A DNA stretch of 64,000 nt, taken from positions 89,639-153,638 of the forward strand of contig NZ_JBPOFB010000008.1 in NCBI RefSeq assembly GCF_051251565.1, in the 5' to 3' direction. Below are positions 43,124-53,000 of this stretch, in pieces (the stretch's first letter is position 1; each line of letters starts with the position of its first letter). The position numbers and the translations under genes are program-made. The notes under the pieces are model-generated. The model was not told where the DNA came from and searched no databases. It was given only the letters and a program-made list of their open reading frames with translations. The stretch comes from Marivita sp051251565 (GTDB lineage: Bacteria; Pseudomonadota; Alphaproteobacteria; Rhodobacterales; Rhodobacteraceae).

Positions 43124-43153
43124 AAAAAATCCTCCTCGGGCCTGACCCAAGGA
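43124..43153 (-). terminator. Terminator after HNH gene
   Basis: On the minus strand TCCTTGGG, loop TCAGG, CCCGAGGA (one G-U pair) is followed by GGATTTTTT, i.e. an 8-bp stem with T6, 85 bases past the HNH gene stop. Confidence 0.6.
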
Positions 43154-43238
43154 CCCTGACAACAGGATAACCGGGCCAGCCCGGCCTACCTTGACCAGAC
43201 CGCCCTGCCCAACCGGGCACGGTGCGCGCAGGCGAAGG

Positions 43239-43823
43239 CTACGCCTGCAATTCCGCATCCCAATACAGGAAATCCATCCAACTGTCGTGCAGATGGTTGG
43301 GCGGGAATTTGCGTCCCATGTTCATCAACTCGTTGGCGGCAGGCTGGCGCGGTGGTTTGCGCAGTGACAATCCTGCCTGTCTCAGGCTCTTGGAGCCTTT
43401 GCGCAGGTTGCACGGCGCGCAGGCCGCCACCACGTTTTCCCAAGAGGTGATCCCACCTGATGCGCGCGGCACCACATGGTCAAAGGTCAATTCACCCTTC
43501 GCACCGCAATACTGGCAGCGGAATTCATCCCTCAGGAAAAGATTAAAGCGCGTGAAGGCCACGCGCTTTTGCGGTTTTACATAATCTTTCAGCACCACTA
43601 CGCTCGGTATTCGGAGCGTCATCGACGGGCTGCGGACCACCTCGTCATATTCCGCGACGATATCCACACGGTCGAGGAACGCCGCCTTGACCGCATCCTG
43701 CCAAGGCCAAAGTGACAACGGATAATAGGACAACGGCCTATAATCCGCGTTCAACACCAATGCCGGGTGATGTCGCAACGCACCCGGTTCGCGTACGAAA
43801 GCTGTTCTGAAATTGCCATCCAT
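43239..43823 (-). CDS. HNH endonuclease
   Basis: A 194-residue protein with an HNH_5-type nuclease domain (about residues 100-150): CQYCGAKGELTFDHVVPRASGGITSWENVVAACAPCNLRKG in parts gives two CxxC zinc knuckles, the catalytic DHVVPR histidine and the N of WENVVAAC. The N-terminal half (ALVLNADYRPLSYYPLSLWPW) is conserved among free-standing bacterial HNH proteins that are probably not mobile elements. The gene is transcribed from a promoter at 43898-43925. Biological target unknown. Confidence 0.9.
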   Translation of the reverse strand: MDGNFRTAFVREPGALRHHPALVLNADYRPLSYYPLSLWPWQDAVKAAFLDRVDIVAEYDEVVRSPSMTLRIPSVVVLKDYVKPQKRVAFTRFNLFLRDEFRCQYCGAKGELTFDHVVPRASGGITSWENVVAACAPCNLRKGSKSLRQAGLSLRKPPRQPAANELMNMGRKFPPNHLHDSWMDFLYWDAELQA

Positions 43824-43897
43824 CGGGGGACTCGTCTCCTGCCCTGTCTGCCTGTTTCAGCATCAGGACGGGAGCCCCGCCCCAATCACATAGGTAT

Positions 43898-43925
43898 ACT
43901 ATATATCGGGGAAACCTAGGGGCAA
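43898..43925 (-). promoter_or_regulatory. Promoter for the HNH gene
   Basis: On the minus strand TTGCCC (43925-43920), a 16-bp spacer and TATAGT (43903-43898) lie about 75 bases before the HNH start. The AT-rich patch GTATACTATATAT stands out in this GC-rich region. Confidence 0.45.
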
Positions 43926-44003
43926 GCCCCGCAATATACAGTGTGTATGGCACCCCTACCGGTTGAAAATGACGGGGATATGACAGGCCTGCAACGCAAT
44001 CGG

Positions 44004-45338
44004 TCAGTCGGGGATCGAAAACACCTGTCCGGGGTAGATCAGATCGGGATCGCGGATTCGGTCGCGGTTGGCCTCGAAGAGCTTTACATAGGAGGGGCCT
44101 TCGCCGTAGCGGTCGCGCGCAATCGCCCAAAGCGTGTTGCCAGGCTGGACCGTCACCACCTGAATGATTGACGCACTTTGCGCCCCGTCCACCGCCGCAG
44201 CAAGCGCCACCGGATCTTCGCGTCGGAACGGGCTTTCAACCCGCGAGGTCACGTCACCTGCGGCGTCCACCGCATCCACCCGCAGCGTATAGGTGCCGCT
44301 GTCGACATCGGGCAGATCAGCCCGCCATGTGCCGTCCACACCAATCGATGTCGTCTGCACCGGCTGGTTGTCCAGATATATCCGCACAAACTCGTCCGCT
44401 ATGCCACGCCCGGTCAGGGCAACTGCCCCGGCCTCTTCATAGGTGATGGCATCAAGCGCGATCTGGTCAAGCACCTGTGGCGCACTGCCCGCCGATTGCA
44501 GCACGTTCACCCCCTCTTGGGTCGACAGGATCACCGCAGGCGCTTGGGGCTCTACGGTGGCAACGGGTTTTGTGGGTTCAGCCTGTGCGCCCTCGACCAC
44601 AGCCGGGGCTGGCGTCACAGGGTCCGCCTCATCTTCGGGGGCGTTTGCATCCGGCAGCACCGCCACCTCGGCAGGCACCTCGGGGGCAGGTTCGGGGGCG
44701 GCAGCGACATCCGGCGCAACATCGTCTGTGTTCGCCGCCTCGACAGGTGCCTCGGCCATACGCAGGACCGGCGCAAGAATGACCTGATCGTCGCTTTCAA
44801 TGCGGCCAAGATCGCCCTCTGCCACAAGGCTGACAACACGCGGTGCATCGCTTTGCGCCACATCCAGGAACGCCACGAACTTGCCCGAGGCATCCACTTC
44901 GACGCGGCCCGCATCGACGCCGTCAATCAGGATCGTCACATCCCGCGCCCCCGCCGCGCGCCCCGCAACAAGCGTTTGCCCATCCGGCGCAACGCGCACG
45001 ATGTCAAAAGCAGGCGGCGTCAAAAGCGGCAGTGCGGGCACTTCGGTCGGCGCGCCATCAGCGGCGGGCTCTGCCGCTGCCTCTGGCGGCGCAACGGCCT
45101 CTGCCTCTGGCGGAACAGCGTCCCTTTTGGATGCGTCGCTCTGGGCTACCACGTCCATCTCGGGTGCTGGCGCAGGTTCACCTGCGGGAACAGCGATCAC
45201 CGGCACGGCAGGCACAGTGTCCTGAGCGGGGAACAACTGTACGCTGGCATACACCGCCAACACCACAGCCCCTGCTGCCGCCACACCCCCAAGAACCATC
45301 CCGGAGGCGCCTTGTGTCAAAGCCGATTTACCCATCAT
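44004..45338 (-). CDS. LysM-domain envelope protein
   Basis: A 444-residue protein with a short head, one hydrophobic helix (MVLGGVAAAGAVVLAVYASV, about residues 14-33), a long acidic alanine/proline/valine-rich linker, beta-sandwich-like repeats (VTILIDGVDAGRVEVDASGKFVAFLDV; VRIYLDNQPVQTTSIGVDGTWRADLPDV), and a C-terminal LysM domain: VQPGNTLWAIARDRYGEG to VFSIPD. It would bind peptidoglycan from the periplasmic side. The two beta repeats look like Ig/carbohydrate-binding-like modules. Start at 45338 after GGGGA is a choice among ATGs three bases apart. Confidence 0.85.
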   Translation of the reverse strand: MMGKSALTQGASGMVLGGVAAAGAVVLAVYASVQLFPAQDTVPAVPVIAVPAGEPAPAPEMDVVAQSDASKRDAVPPEAEAVAPPEAAAEPAADGAPTEVPALPLLTPPAFDIVRVAPDGQTLVAGRAAGARDVTILIDGVDAGRVEVDASGKFVAFLDVAQSDAPRVVSLVAEGDLGRIESDDQVILAPVLRMAEAPVEAANTDDVAPDVAAAPEPAPEVPAEVAVLPDANAPEDEADPVTPAPAVVEGAQAEPTKPVATVEPQAPAVILSTQEGVNVLQSAGSAPQVLDQIALDAITYEEAGAVALTGRGIADEFVRIYLDNQPVQTTSIGVDGTWRADLPDVDSGTYTLRVDAVDAAGDVTSRVESPFRREDPVALAAAVDGAQSASIIQVVTVQPGNTLWAIARDRYGEGPSYVKLFEANRDRIRDPDLIYPGQVFSIPD

Positions 45339-45447
45339 TCCCCAAGTGTTTGTCAAAACGCGGCACAGTGCTGATCCCGCTGTTGAGCGTTCCTATCAAC
45401 GCAGGTATCACGAGGCAACTTCGCCCCTCTTGTCAAGGACGCCGCCG

Positions 45448-45999
45448 ATGATCTCGAAATCCATTTGTGTCTATTGCGGCTCACGTTCGGGCCAGAACCC
45501 GGCCTATGCGCATGAGGCCGACGCCTTGGGCCGCGCCATTGCCGCCGAAGGCTGGCGGCTTGTCTACGGCGCGGGAGATGTCGGGCTGATGGGCACAACC
45601 GCACGCGCGGCGCAGGATGCGGGGGCCGACACGTTCGGCGTGATCCCGACACATCTGATCGACATGGAAGTGGGCAAAACCGATCTCACCCGCTTTGTCG
45701 TCACCGAAACCATGCACGAGCGCAAAAAGGTCATGCTGATGAACGCCGATGCGATTGTTGTGCTGCCCGGCGGCGCAGGATCGCTCGACGAATTTTTCGA
45801 AGCGCTCACATGGCGGCAATTGGGGCTGCATGACAAACCGATCCTGCTGATGAACGTGGACGGGTATTGGACCCCACTGTCGGCGCTCATGGCACATATC
45901 GTGGATCAGGGCTTTGCCGACTCGTCATTGCTGGACTTCGTTGAGACCACAACTTCGGCTTCTGACACCATCCTGGCCTTGCGCCGCGCCTTGTCCTGA
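45448..45999 (+). CDS. LOG family protein (TIGR00730)
   Basis: A 183-residue Rossmann-type protein with the LOG signature: CVYCGSRSG start, GLMGTTARAAQDAG, MHERKKVML and LPGGAGSLDEFFE (the PGGxGxxxE motif, about residue 105). Proteins of this family are cytokinin-activating phosphoribohydrolases or pyrimidine/purine 5'-nucleotidases. The plant-hormone role is not implied here. ATG at 45448 is the family start. The 3' end overlaps the convergent rarD gene by 94 bases. Confidence 0.92.
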   Translation: MISKSICVYCGSRSGQNPAYAHEADALGRAIAAEGWRLVYGAGDVGLMGTTARAAQDAGADTFGVIPTHLIDMEVGKTDLTRFVVTETMHERKKVMLMNADAIVVLPGGAGSLDEFFEALTWRQLGLHDKPILLMNVDGYWTPLSALMAHIVDQGFADSSLLDFVETTTSASDTILALRRALS

Positions 46000-46856
46000 C
46001 GAAAGGCGCTGCTGGAATAGATCACCAGCGCCGTCCAGATCAGCGCAAACGCAATCATGTGGATCGGACCAAACGGTTCGCCAAAGATCGCCACGGCGCA
46101 GAAAAATTGCAGTGTTGGGTTGATATATTGCACGATCCCAACGGTCGACAGGGTCAACCGGCGCGCCCCATAGGAGAACAGGATCAGCGGCAACGCGGTC
46201 AGCGGGCCGGAGGTCATCAATAGCGCGGTCTGCACCGTGTCGTCGCCAAACACCCCGCCCTGCCCGAAATGCAGATAGATCAGCCACACCGCCGCAATCG
46301 GCGACAGGATCAGCACCTCGGCGGTGACCGACACCACCGGCCCCAGATCCAGCCGCTTCTTGAGCAGGCCGTAGACGCCAAAGGTGGTCGCCAGCATCAG
46401 CGATATCCATGGCACGATGTGCAGCCCGATGGTCAAGGACAGCACCGCCACCGCCGCCAGCACAATCGCGCTCCATTGCGCCCGGCTGAGCTGTTCGCCC
46501 AGAACCACACGCCCGATCAGGACGGCCACCAGCGGAAAGATATAGTATCCCATCGACGCTTCGGTCGCGCGGCCCACCTGGATCGAAAAGATGAACAAGA
46601 ACCAGTTGGTCGAGATCATGATCGCTGCCAAAGCGATGACCCGCACCGATGCAAAATCAGACACCGCTGCCCAGAGCACCCGCAACCTGTTTTGCAGCAT
46701 CAGAACCAGCGCAAAAAAGGCAAGCGACCACAGGGTCCGGTGCGCCAGCACCTCAAGCGGGGCAATATCGCTCAGCGCTTTGTAAAAGAGCGGCGACAGC
46801 CCCCAGATGGTGCAAGCGGCGATGAGCGCCAGAATGCCTTTGCTCGTGTCGGTCAT
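45906..46856 (-). CDS. rarD: EamA-family transporter RarD
   Basis: A 316-residue drug/metabolite-type transporter with ten predicted helices. IAACTIWGLSPLFYKALSDIAPLEVLAHRTLWSLAFF is the RarD N terminus, read in parts, and RLTLSTVGIVQYINPTLQFFCAV the C-terminal half. RarD is tied to chloramphenicol resistance only weakly; substrate unknown. ATG at 46856 was chosen; the longer upstream extension is low-quality. After the last helix it carries about 35 polar residues, and this tail overlaps the LOG gene on the other strand. Confidence 0.88.
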   Translation of the reverse strand: MTDTSKGILALIAACTIWGLSPLFYKALSDIAPLEVLAHRTLWSLAFFALVLMLQNRLRVLWAAVSDFASVRVIALAAIMISTNWFLFIFSIQVGRATEASMGYYIFPLVAVLIGRVVLGEQLSRAQWSAIVLAAVAVLSLTIGLHIVPWISLMLATTFGVYGLLKKRLDLGPVVSVTAEVLILSPIAAVWLIYLHFGQGGVFGDDTVQTALLMTSGPLTALPLILFSYGARRLTLSTVGIVQYINPTLQFFCAVAIFGEPFGPIHMIAFALIWTALVIYSSSAFRQDKARRKARMVSEAEVVVSTKSSNDESAKP

Positions 46857-46974
46857 ATCAGATCCTCTGACCAACGCGGTAGCCGTTGGGTCGCGCAACG
46901 ACAAGGGGCCGATGGCTATAAAAGCCTGCGGAGCAACGGGAAAAGGCATTGCAAACGAGGGCGTGAAAGACCGC

Positions 46975-47979
46975 CTAGCGCGGACCTGATTGCGCGACCC
47001 CCGGAAACCCGCCCACGACATCGCACAGCCAGACGCGCAGGTCCGGGATCAGGATCTCCAACTGGGGCAGATCATTGACACAGACGAATTTCACACCCGG
47101 CTGAATGGCCTTTCGCATCTTCGCCCATGTTTCGTCCGGCGGGCGGCCATTGCCATGCCCGCTCTTGATATGAAGGTGGTCCTGCGCGGACTGAACAACT
47201 GCCGTCCTCGCCACAATGCACGCGTGATTGTGCAAACCCTGTGGCAGAAACTGATTGAGATCCCTGAAGCGGTACTTGATGTTTTCGACAAACGCATCGG
47301 CGTGCTGATCAAAAAGCTGCGCCATAACCGAACGTCGCAGCGGGTGGACAACATGCGCAGACGCGAACAACCGACTGGCCTCGAACCCGACCATCTTGGC
47401 CGCATTGATATGCATGAAATGATGAAATTTCGCCGGATCATGGCGCATCTCTGGCGCGTCGAGCACCGCAGTGTAATCAACCCATTTGCCCCGAAGAACC
47501 GGGTTCGGACCCAGAAACACATCCTCAGGTGCCAACGGGGCTGACAGGAACACATCATCGTTGAAATACATGAACCGATCACTGAGTCCCTCAATACGCC
47601 AGATCATGCTTTCGATGGAGAGCGAGTTGAACGTCGGAAGCACCGCGCTGAACGCACCAAAGATATCGTGGTGATCGACGAAACGGATCTTTGCGCGCAG
47701 TGCGTCAGACAGGCGCGACAGATCGGGAGGGTCGCTGTCGAGCACAATCCAGATTGTGCGCGTCCAGGGGGCGAAATTTTCGATGGATTGGAGGCAATAA
47801 AGGATTTCGTCGTCGCTGTTCCAGCGGTGCGGATTGATCGCGTTCTCAAGCAGGGATGCGCCCGCGTCGGCCATGTAGCGGGCACGTTTGCGGCGATGCG
47901 TCTCGGTGTTTCCGTTGACCCAGGTGATCACCGCATCAATGGGGTCGGCTTCAGCCTCGGGGACGTCGATCAATGTCAC
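46975..47979 (-). CDS. Stealth-family capsular polysaccharide phosphotransferase
   Basis: A 334-residue Stealth protein, a family of sugar-1-phosphate transferases related to the human GlcNAc-phosphotransferase. Conserved region 1 is IDAVITWVNGNTETH (about residues 13-27), region 2 ESMIWRIEGLSDRFMYFNDDVFL, with DDVF near residue 142, and regions 3-4 lie in KFHHFMHINAAKMV and NDLPQLEILIPDL. Members build phosphodiester-linked capsule or exopolysaccharide. It stands alone here with no capsule operon next to it. The next upstream gene is the GST. Confidence 0.9.
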   Translation of the reverse strand: MTLIDVPEAEADPIDAVITWVNGNTETHRRKRARYMADAGASLLENAINPHRWNSDDEILYCLQSIENFAPWTRTIWIVLDSDPPDLSRLSDALRAKIRFVDHHDIFGAFSAVLPTFNSLSIESMIWRIEGLSDRFMYFNDDVFLSAPLAPEDVFLGPNPVLRGKWVDYTAVLDAPEMRHDPAKFHHFMHINAAKMVGFEASRLFASAHVVHPLRRSVMAQLFDQHADAFVENIKYRFRDLNQFLPQGLHNHACIVARTAVVQSAQDHLHIKSGHGNGRPPDETWAKMRKAIQPGVKFVCVNDLPQLEILIPDLRVWLCDVVGGFPGVAQSGPR

Positions 47980-48075
47980 GGCACAGCCTTGGTTTGTTTG
48001 GCAGTCATATAGCTCTGCGCCCCGTGTCTGGTAGGACCGACGCGCAGTCTTCCATTTCAGGTGCTCTTTGTCGCG

Positions 48076-48723
48076 TCATAGCGCGCCTTTTTCGTGCATG
48101 TAGCGCAGCATCTCGGGACGGTAGGCCGTCAGTTCATCTGCAACGGCCGCATGGTTCAACATCTGGCTCCGGTAGGTGGTCACTGCCTCGGGCCAGTCCA
48201 GCGCCGGGATCACAGGGCCTTCGAACAGCGCAATCCATTCCAGCGTCACGATCGTGCCCGCATCCCCCATCCACAATTGGTCGCGCGGCAGGGTGGACCG
48301 GCCCAGCATCACGCCAATCGCCGCCAGCCGCGTGTTGATGACAGCATGCGCGGCGCGGATCGCGTCGGCATCGCGGGTCGTCGGGTTGACATGCGGAAAC
48401 GTAAGCCGCAGCGCAGGCTCCAGCCGCGTGTCGGAAAACCGCGACCGTTCCCGCGACAGCGCCCGCCCGATAATCGTGTCGGGCAGCATCTTTGGCTCTG
48501 GGTGTTTTTCCTCAAGATATTCGGCAATCGCCTCACTATCGCTCAGCACCAGCCCCCCATCCAACAGCGCAGGGATATTGCCCGACGGCACGATGGACAG
48601 GTATTCGGGCGACCCACCCCCACCGGGCGGCGGTGCCTCTTCGAAGGGCAATTGCTTGTGCCGCAGAATGATCCGCAGCTTGGCGCAATAAAGCGAATGA
48701 TCCGAAGTGTAGATCAGCAGCAT
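48076..48723 (-). CDS. Glutathione S-transferase family protein
   Basis: A 215-residue protein with the thioredoxin-like N-terminal domain (LLIYTSDHSLYCAKLRIIL; cis-Pro region GNIPALLDGGLVLSDSEAIAEYL, about residues 48-70) and an all-helical C-terminal domain. The SDSEAI motif binds the glutathione gamma-glutamyl group. ATG at 48723 begins the family pattern. Substrate not predictable. A bidirectional terminator separates it from sodB. Confidence 0.9.
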   Translation of the reverse strand: MLLIYTSDHSLYCAKLRIILRHKQLPFEEAPPPGGGGSPEYLSIVPSGNIPALLDGGLVLSDSEAIAEYLEEKHPEPKMLPDTIIGRALSRERSRFSDTRLEPALRLTFPHVNPTTRDADAIRAAHAVINTRLAAIGVMLGRSTLPRDQLWMGDAGTIVTLEWIALFEGPVIPALDWPEAVTTYRSQMLNHAAVADELTAYRPEMLRYMHEKGAL

Positions 48724-48745
48724 GGGCACTGGCTTTCCAGAATAC

Positions 48746-48775
48746 AAAAAGCCCTGCCAGTCTGACAGGGCTTTT
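48746..48775. terminator. Bidirectional terminator between sodB and the GST gene
   Basis: AAAAAGCCCTG, loop, CAGGGCTTTT at 48746-48775 form a 7-bp GC-rich stem with A-run and T-run, so it works on both strands. It serves as the sodB terminator (minus). Confidence 0.85.
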
Positions 48776-48795
48776 CGAAATGCGATGTAACCGGA

Positions 48796-49404
48796 TCAGG
48801 CGTTGGACAGCCGCTCTGCCACATTTTCCCAGTTGACGAGATTGTCGAGGAAGTTGGCCAGATACGCGGGGCGCTTGTTGCGGAAGTCGATGTAGTAGGA
48901 ATGTTCCCACACGTCGCAGCCCAAAAGCGCTGTTTGGTCAAAGCAGACCGGGTTCACGCCGTTTTCGGTCTTGGTGATCTTGAGCGTGCCATCGGTGTCG
49001 ACCACCAGCCATGCCCAACCGGACCCGAACTGGCCAGCGCCTGCCGCCGAGAACTGTTCCTTGAACGTATCGACCGTGCCGAACGCGTCCTTGATCCGAG
49101 CCTCAAGCGCGCCCGGCATGGAATTGTCGCCCGGACCCATCATTTCCCAAAACTGGTTATGGTTCCAAAGCTGGCTGATGTTGTTGAAGATCCCGTTCTG
49201 CGCCACGGCAGAGGCATCATAGGTGCCCTTGATGATCTCTTCCATCGACTTGCTGTCCCACTCGGTGCCGGCGATCAGCTTGTTGCCGTTGTCGACATAG
49301 GCCTTGTGGTGCAGGTCGTGGTGATATTCGAGCGTCTCTTTGGACATGCCCTTGCTGGCCAGCGCGTCATGGGCGTAGGGCAGATCAGGAAGTTCAAAAG
49401 CCAT
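48796..49404 (-). CDS. sodB: Superoxide dismutase (Fe/Mn type, probably Fe)
   Basis: A 202-residue superoxide dismutase that removes superoxide in the cytoplasm. It starts FELPDLPYAHDALASKGMSKETLEYHHDLHHKAYVDN (in parts) with the first His ligand near residue 27, then NNISQLWNHNQFWEMM with the second, and DVWEHSYYIDFRN with Asp and His ligands near residues 157-161. Residues QNGIFNN and WNHNQFW favour the iron type. ATG at 49404 fits. Followed by a strong terminator. Confidence 0.95.
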   Translation of the reverse strand: MAFELPDLPYAHDALASKGMSKETLEYHHDLHHKAYVDNGNKLIAGTEWDSKSMEEIIKGTYDASAVAQNGIFNNISQLWNHNQFWEMMGPGDNSMPGALEARIKDAFGTVDTFKEQFSAAGAGQFGSGWAWLVVDTDGTLKITKTENGVNPVCFDQTALLGCDVWEHSYYIDFRNKRPAYLANFLDNLVNWENVAERLSNA

Positions 49405-49525
49405 GGTGTTGTCCCCTCGTTGGTGCGTCATATTACACAGGCATACCTGATGTGGCACACCGCCAAGGTCAAGCCCGGTGGTGTGCCAATCCGGCAATTA
49501 ACCCGTCTGTCCGGGTATTAACGCG

Positions 49526-50098
49526 TCAGCGGGTGAAATGGTTCACCGCAGACGCCTCGTCTGCCGATGTGCTCAGAATCCCGAACATATACCCCGCGAC
49601 CGAGCGGAAGCAGACAATGCGTGCGGTGGTGGCGTCATCCATCCAGAACGCAGCGGCGACCTGTGCCATCCGGGTGCGGCGCACCATGCCGGGGGTAAAG
49701 GCATCGGGGGCCATGTCCACCGGGGCCAGCTTGGCAATCATCTCGCGCAGCATGCTGCCTTTGAGCTGAAACACCGCGCGGGCGTCGGACACGTTGACCA
49801 CAAGCGCATGGGCGCTGGACAGTTTGTCGGTCAAAGCATCGGCCATTGCCTGTGCGTCGGCATAAGGGCACAACAAGAGCGCCTCGTCCGGCGACATCCA
49901 AAGCGCACCGTTTGCGCCGTCAAGCGCGGTCTGCCGGACGCCCGGAAGGGTCACGCCGAACACGTCCTTGACCGCCTTCACAATGCTCTTGTCCGTCAGA
50001 TCGCCGCGCAGGGTGATCATGCCTTGCCCGGCCAATTCCTCGATCTTCACAAGACCGTCGAACGACGCGCCACCCAGCGGCAGTTGCACATCAGACAT
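49526..50098 (-). CDS. soxG: Sarcosine oxidase, gamma subunit
   Basis: The 190-residue gamma subunit of the heterotetrameric sarcosine oxidase. Its sequence (LWMSPDEALLLCPY, VNVSDARAVFQLKG, GMVRRTRMAQVAAAFW) has the T-protein/SoxG pattern that packs against the alpha subunit. It is the last gene of soxBDAG and overlaps soxA by 8 bases. ATG at 50098 precedes the conserved part. Together the complex converts sarcosine, tetrahydrofolate and O2 to glycine, methylene-tetrahydrofolate and hydrogen peroxide. Confidence 0.93.
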   Translation of the reverse strand: MSDVQLPLGGASFDGLVKIEELAGQGMITLRGDLTDKSIVKAVKDVFGVTLPGVRQTALDGANGALWMSPDEALLLCPYADAQAMADALTDKLSSAHALVVNVSDARAVFQLKGSMLREMIAKLAPVDMAPDAFTPGMVRRTRMAQVAAAFWMDDATTARIVCFRSVAGYMFGILSTSADEASAVNHFTR

Positions 50099-53000
50099 TC
50101 TGCTTCTCCCCGTCCGGATCAAAGAAGACCGGGTTCACGATTTTTGCCTTGATGGTATCGTCGCCCCCATGGGTGAAGGTGATCACCTCGCCCATCCGGT
50201 CCGGCCCGTTCAGCACCAGCCCCATGGCAATCCCCTTGTTCAGCGTCGGGCTGTGATAGGTCGAGGTCACACGTCCTTGCGTATTGGCCTGGCCGTTCTC
50301 GTTGACACCGTCGTCAATGGCATAGGCACCGTCCATCAGGACTGCGCCATTCAGCGTTTCCAGCCCCACCAGCTTCCAGCGCTTGGGATCGGTCATGTGT
50401 GTCCGCATCTGGGCGCGCTTGCCGATATAGTCGTCCTTCTTCTTCGAGATCGCCCAGCCGAGGCCCAAATCCTGCGGGATCACCGTGCCATCCGTTTCGT
50501 CGCCGATCATGATAAAGCCCTTTTCGGCGCGCATGATGTGCAAGGCTTCGGTCCCGTAGGGCGTGATATTCCAGTCCTTCCCGGCCTCTAGCAGCGTGTC
50601 CCAGAACGCACGACCCTGATTGGCGGGTACGGCGATTTCATAGCTGAGTTCGCCCGAGAACGAGATGCGATAGGCACGCACCGGGAACCCGGCCAATGCA
50701 CCGTCTTTCCACTCCATGAACCCAAGCGCGTCTTTGCTGACATCCATGCCGCCCAGCTTCTCCAAAAGCTTGCGGGCATTGGGGCCAACCACGGCCACTT
50801 GGGCAAATTGCTCGGTCGCATTGACGGTCCAGACCTTCCAGTCCCACCATTCGGTTTGCAGCCATTCCTCCATATGGGCGTGGATGCGATCCGCGCCGCC
50901 GGTGGTCGTGTGGCAGAGGAACGTGTCCTCGTCGATCCGCGCCACCACGCCATCGTCGGACAGGAACCCGTTTTCCGAACACATCAACCCATAGCGGCAT
51001 TTACCCGGTTTCAGGCTGCTCATCATGTTGGTGTAGAGCATATCCAGAAAACGCCCCGCATCGGGGCCTTTGACGATGATCTTGCCAAGGGTCGACGCGT
51101 CCAGCAGGCCAAGACTGGTGCGGGTTGCGGTGACTTCGCGCTTTACCGCGTCATGCACGCCCTCGCCCGTTTTCGGAAAGGCATACGGCCTGCGCCAATG
51201 GCCAACCGGTTCCCAATGCGCACCATGGGTCTCGTGCCAGTCATGCATCGGGGTCTTGCGGATCGGCTGAAAGATCGCGCCCCGCGCTTCGCCCGCGATC
51301 GCGCCCATCGAGATGGGGGTATAGGGCGGACGGAACGTGGTGGTGCCAACACGCGGAATATCTTCACCCAGCGCCCCAGCAAGGGTCGCAAGACCGTTGA
51401 TATTGCTGAGCTTCCCCTGATCCGTTGCCATTCCCAGCGTGGTGTAGCGTTTGGTATGCTCGACGGATTCGAACCCTTCTTGCGCGGCAAGCTGCACGTC
51501 AGACACTTTGACATCGTTCTGGTAGTCGAGCCATGCTTTGGAGCGCAGTTTGAATGGCGCGCCTTGCGGCATCATCCACACCGGCTCCAGCGCGGCCTCA
51601 TGCGGTGCGTCCGCTGTGGAGGCGTCGGCGCTGGCCTGTTTCGCGCCCACACGACCGGCGGCGATTTTGCCAGCGTTCGCGGCGTTTTGCAGGACGGCGT
51701 TCAGGTGCATTTCACCATCCGCCGCACCGGCGGTGATCACAAACGCGGCCCCATCATGGCTGGTCGGCGCGCGGTCAGGATCGGGGCGGAAGGTGGCTTG
51801 GCTGTCGTCCCACGCAAGCTTGCCGCCGCAATGGGACCAGAGATGCACCACGGGTGACCAGCCGCCGGACATGGCGACCGCATCGCAGAACACCTCTTCC
51901 AGCACAGCGCCTTCCCCGGCCTGCACACCGACGCAAACGGAATGCACCCGCTTTGCGCCTTTGACCTTGACCGCCGCCGCGCCGGTTTCAACCCGGATAC
52001 CCAGCGCCTTGGCCTCATTCATCAGCGCGCCGCCGCCTTTGGCGCGCGCATCAAGGATCACCGGCACCTTGAGGCCAGCCTGCACAAGCGCGATGGCAGT
52101 GCGGTAGGCGTCGTCGTTGTTCGTCACAACCACGGTGCGATCACCGGGGCTGACGCCGTAATTGACAAGGTAATCGCGCACCGCAGAGGCCAGCATCACG
52201 CCTGGAATGTCGTTTCCGGCAAAGCTGAGCGGGCGTTCGATGGCGCCGGTTGCAGTGATGATCTGTTGCGCGCGGATACGCCACAGGCGATGGCGCGGGC
52301 CGGGCGTGTCGGGCGCGTGATCGGTCAGGCGTTCGTAGCCAAGGACGTAGCCGTGGTCGTAGACCCCGGCCCCCATGGTGCGGGTGCGGACCTGTGCGTT
52401 GGGCAGCGCGTTCAATTCGGCGTGGGCTTCCGCCACCCAAGTGTCGGGGTCCATCCCGTCGATCGTGCCGCCGTCAACAGGCGCACGCCCCCCCAGATGG
52501 GCGGTTTGTTCGAGCAGAAGCACCTTTGCGCCTGCCCGTGCAGCGGTCAGGGCGGATTGCAGACCGGCGACCCCGCCGCCGATCACCAACACATCGGTGA
52601 AGGCGTAGAAATGCTCGTACCGGTCTGCATCGCGCGCCTCGGAGACCGGGGCTTTGCCCAGACCGGCAGAATGGCGAATGAAGGGCTCGTAGACATGTTT
52701 CCAGAACGGGCGCGGATGGATGAACATTTTGTAGTAAAAGCCCGCGCTCAGGAACCGCGAGAGCGTGTTGTTGACGATGCCCACATCGTAGTTCAGCGTC
52801 GGCCAGTGGTTCTGGCTGGCGGCGGTCAAGCCGGGGAACAGCTCGGTTGTGGTGGCGCGTTGGTTCGGCTCAAACCGATTGCCAGTGCCCAGACCGACCA
52901 GTGCGTTCGGCTCTTCCGACCCGGAGGCCACAACGCCGCGTGGGCGGTGGTATTTGAAGCTTCGGCCCATCAGCATCTGGTCATTGGCCAGCAAGGCCGA

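Larger units (their letters stand above)
42831..43238. other. eda-HNH convergent gap with strong secondary structure
   Basis: No convincing gene. On the plus strand it holds hairpins CCCGG-TCTG-CCGGG and GAGCGG-TCTACG-CCGCTC in close succession, then the palindrome terminator at 43087-43106. On the minus strand a terminator lies at 43124-43153. The plus-strand structures could belong to a small RNA ending at 43106 or simply to the edd-eda 3' end. I see no clear promoter for an independent RNA. Confidence 0.35.
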
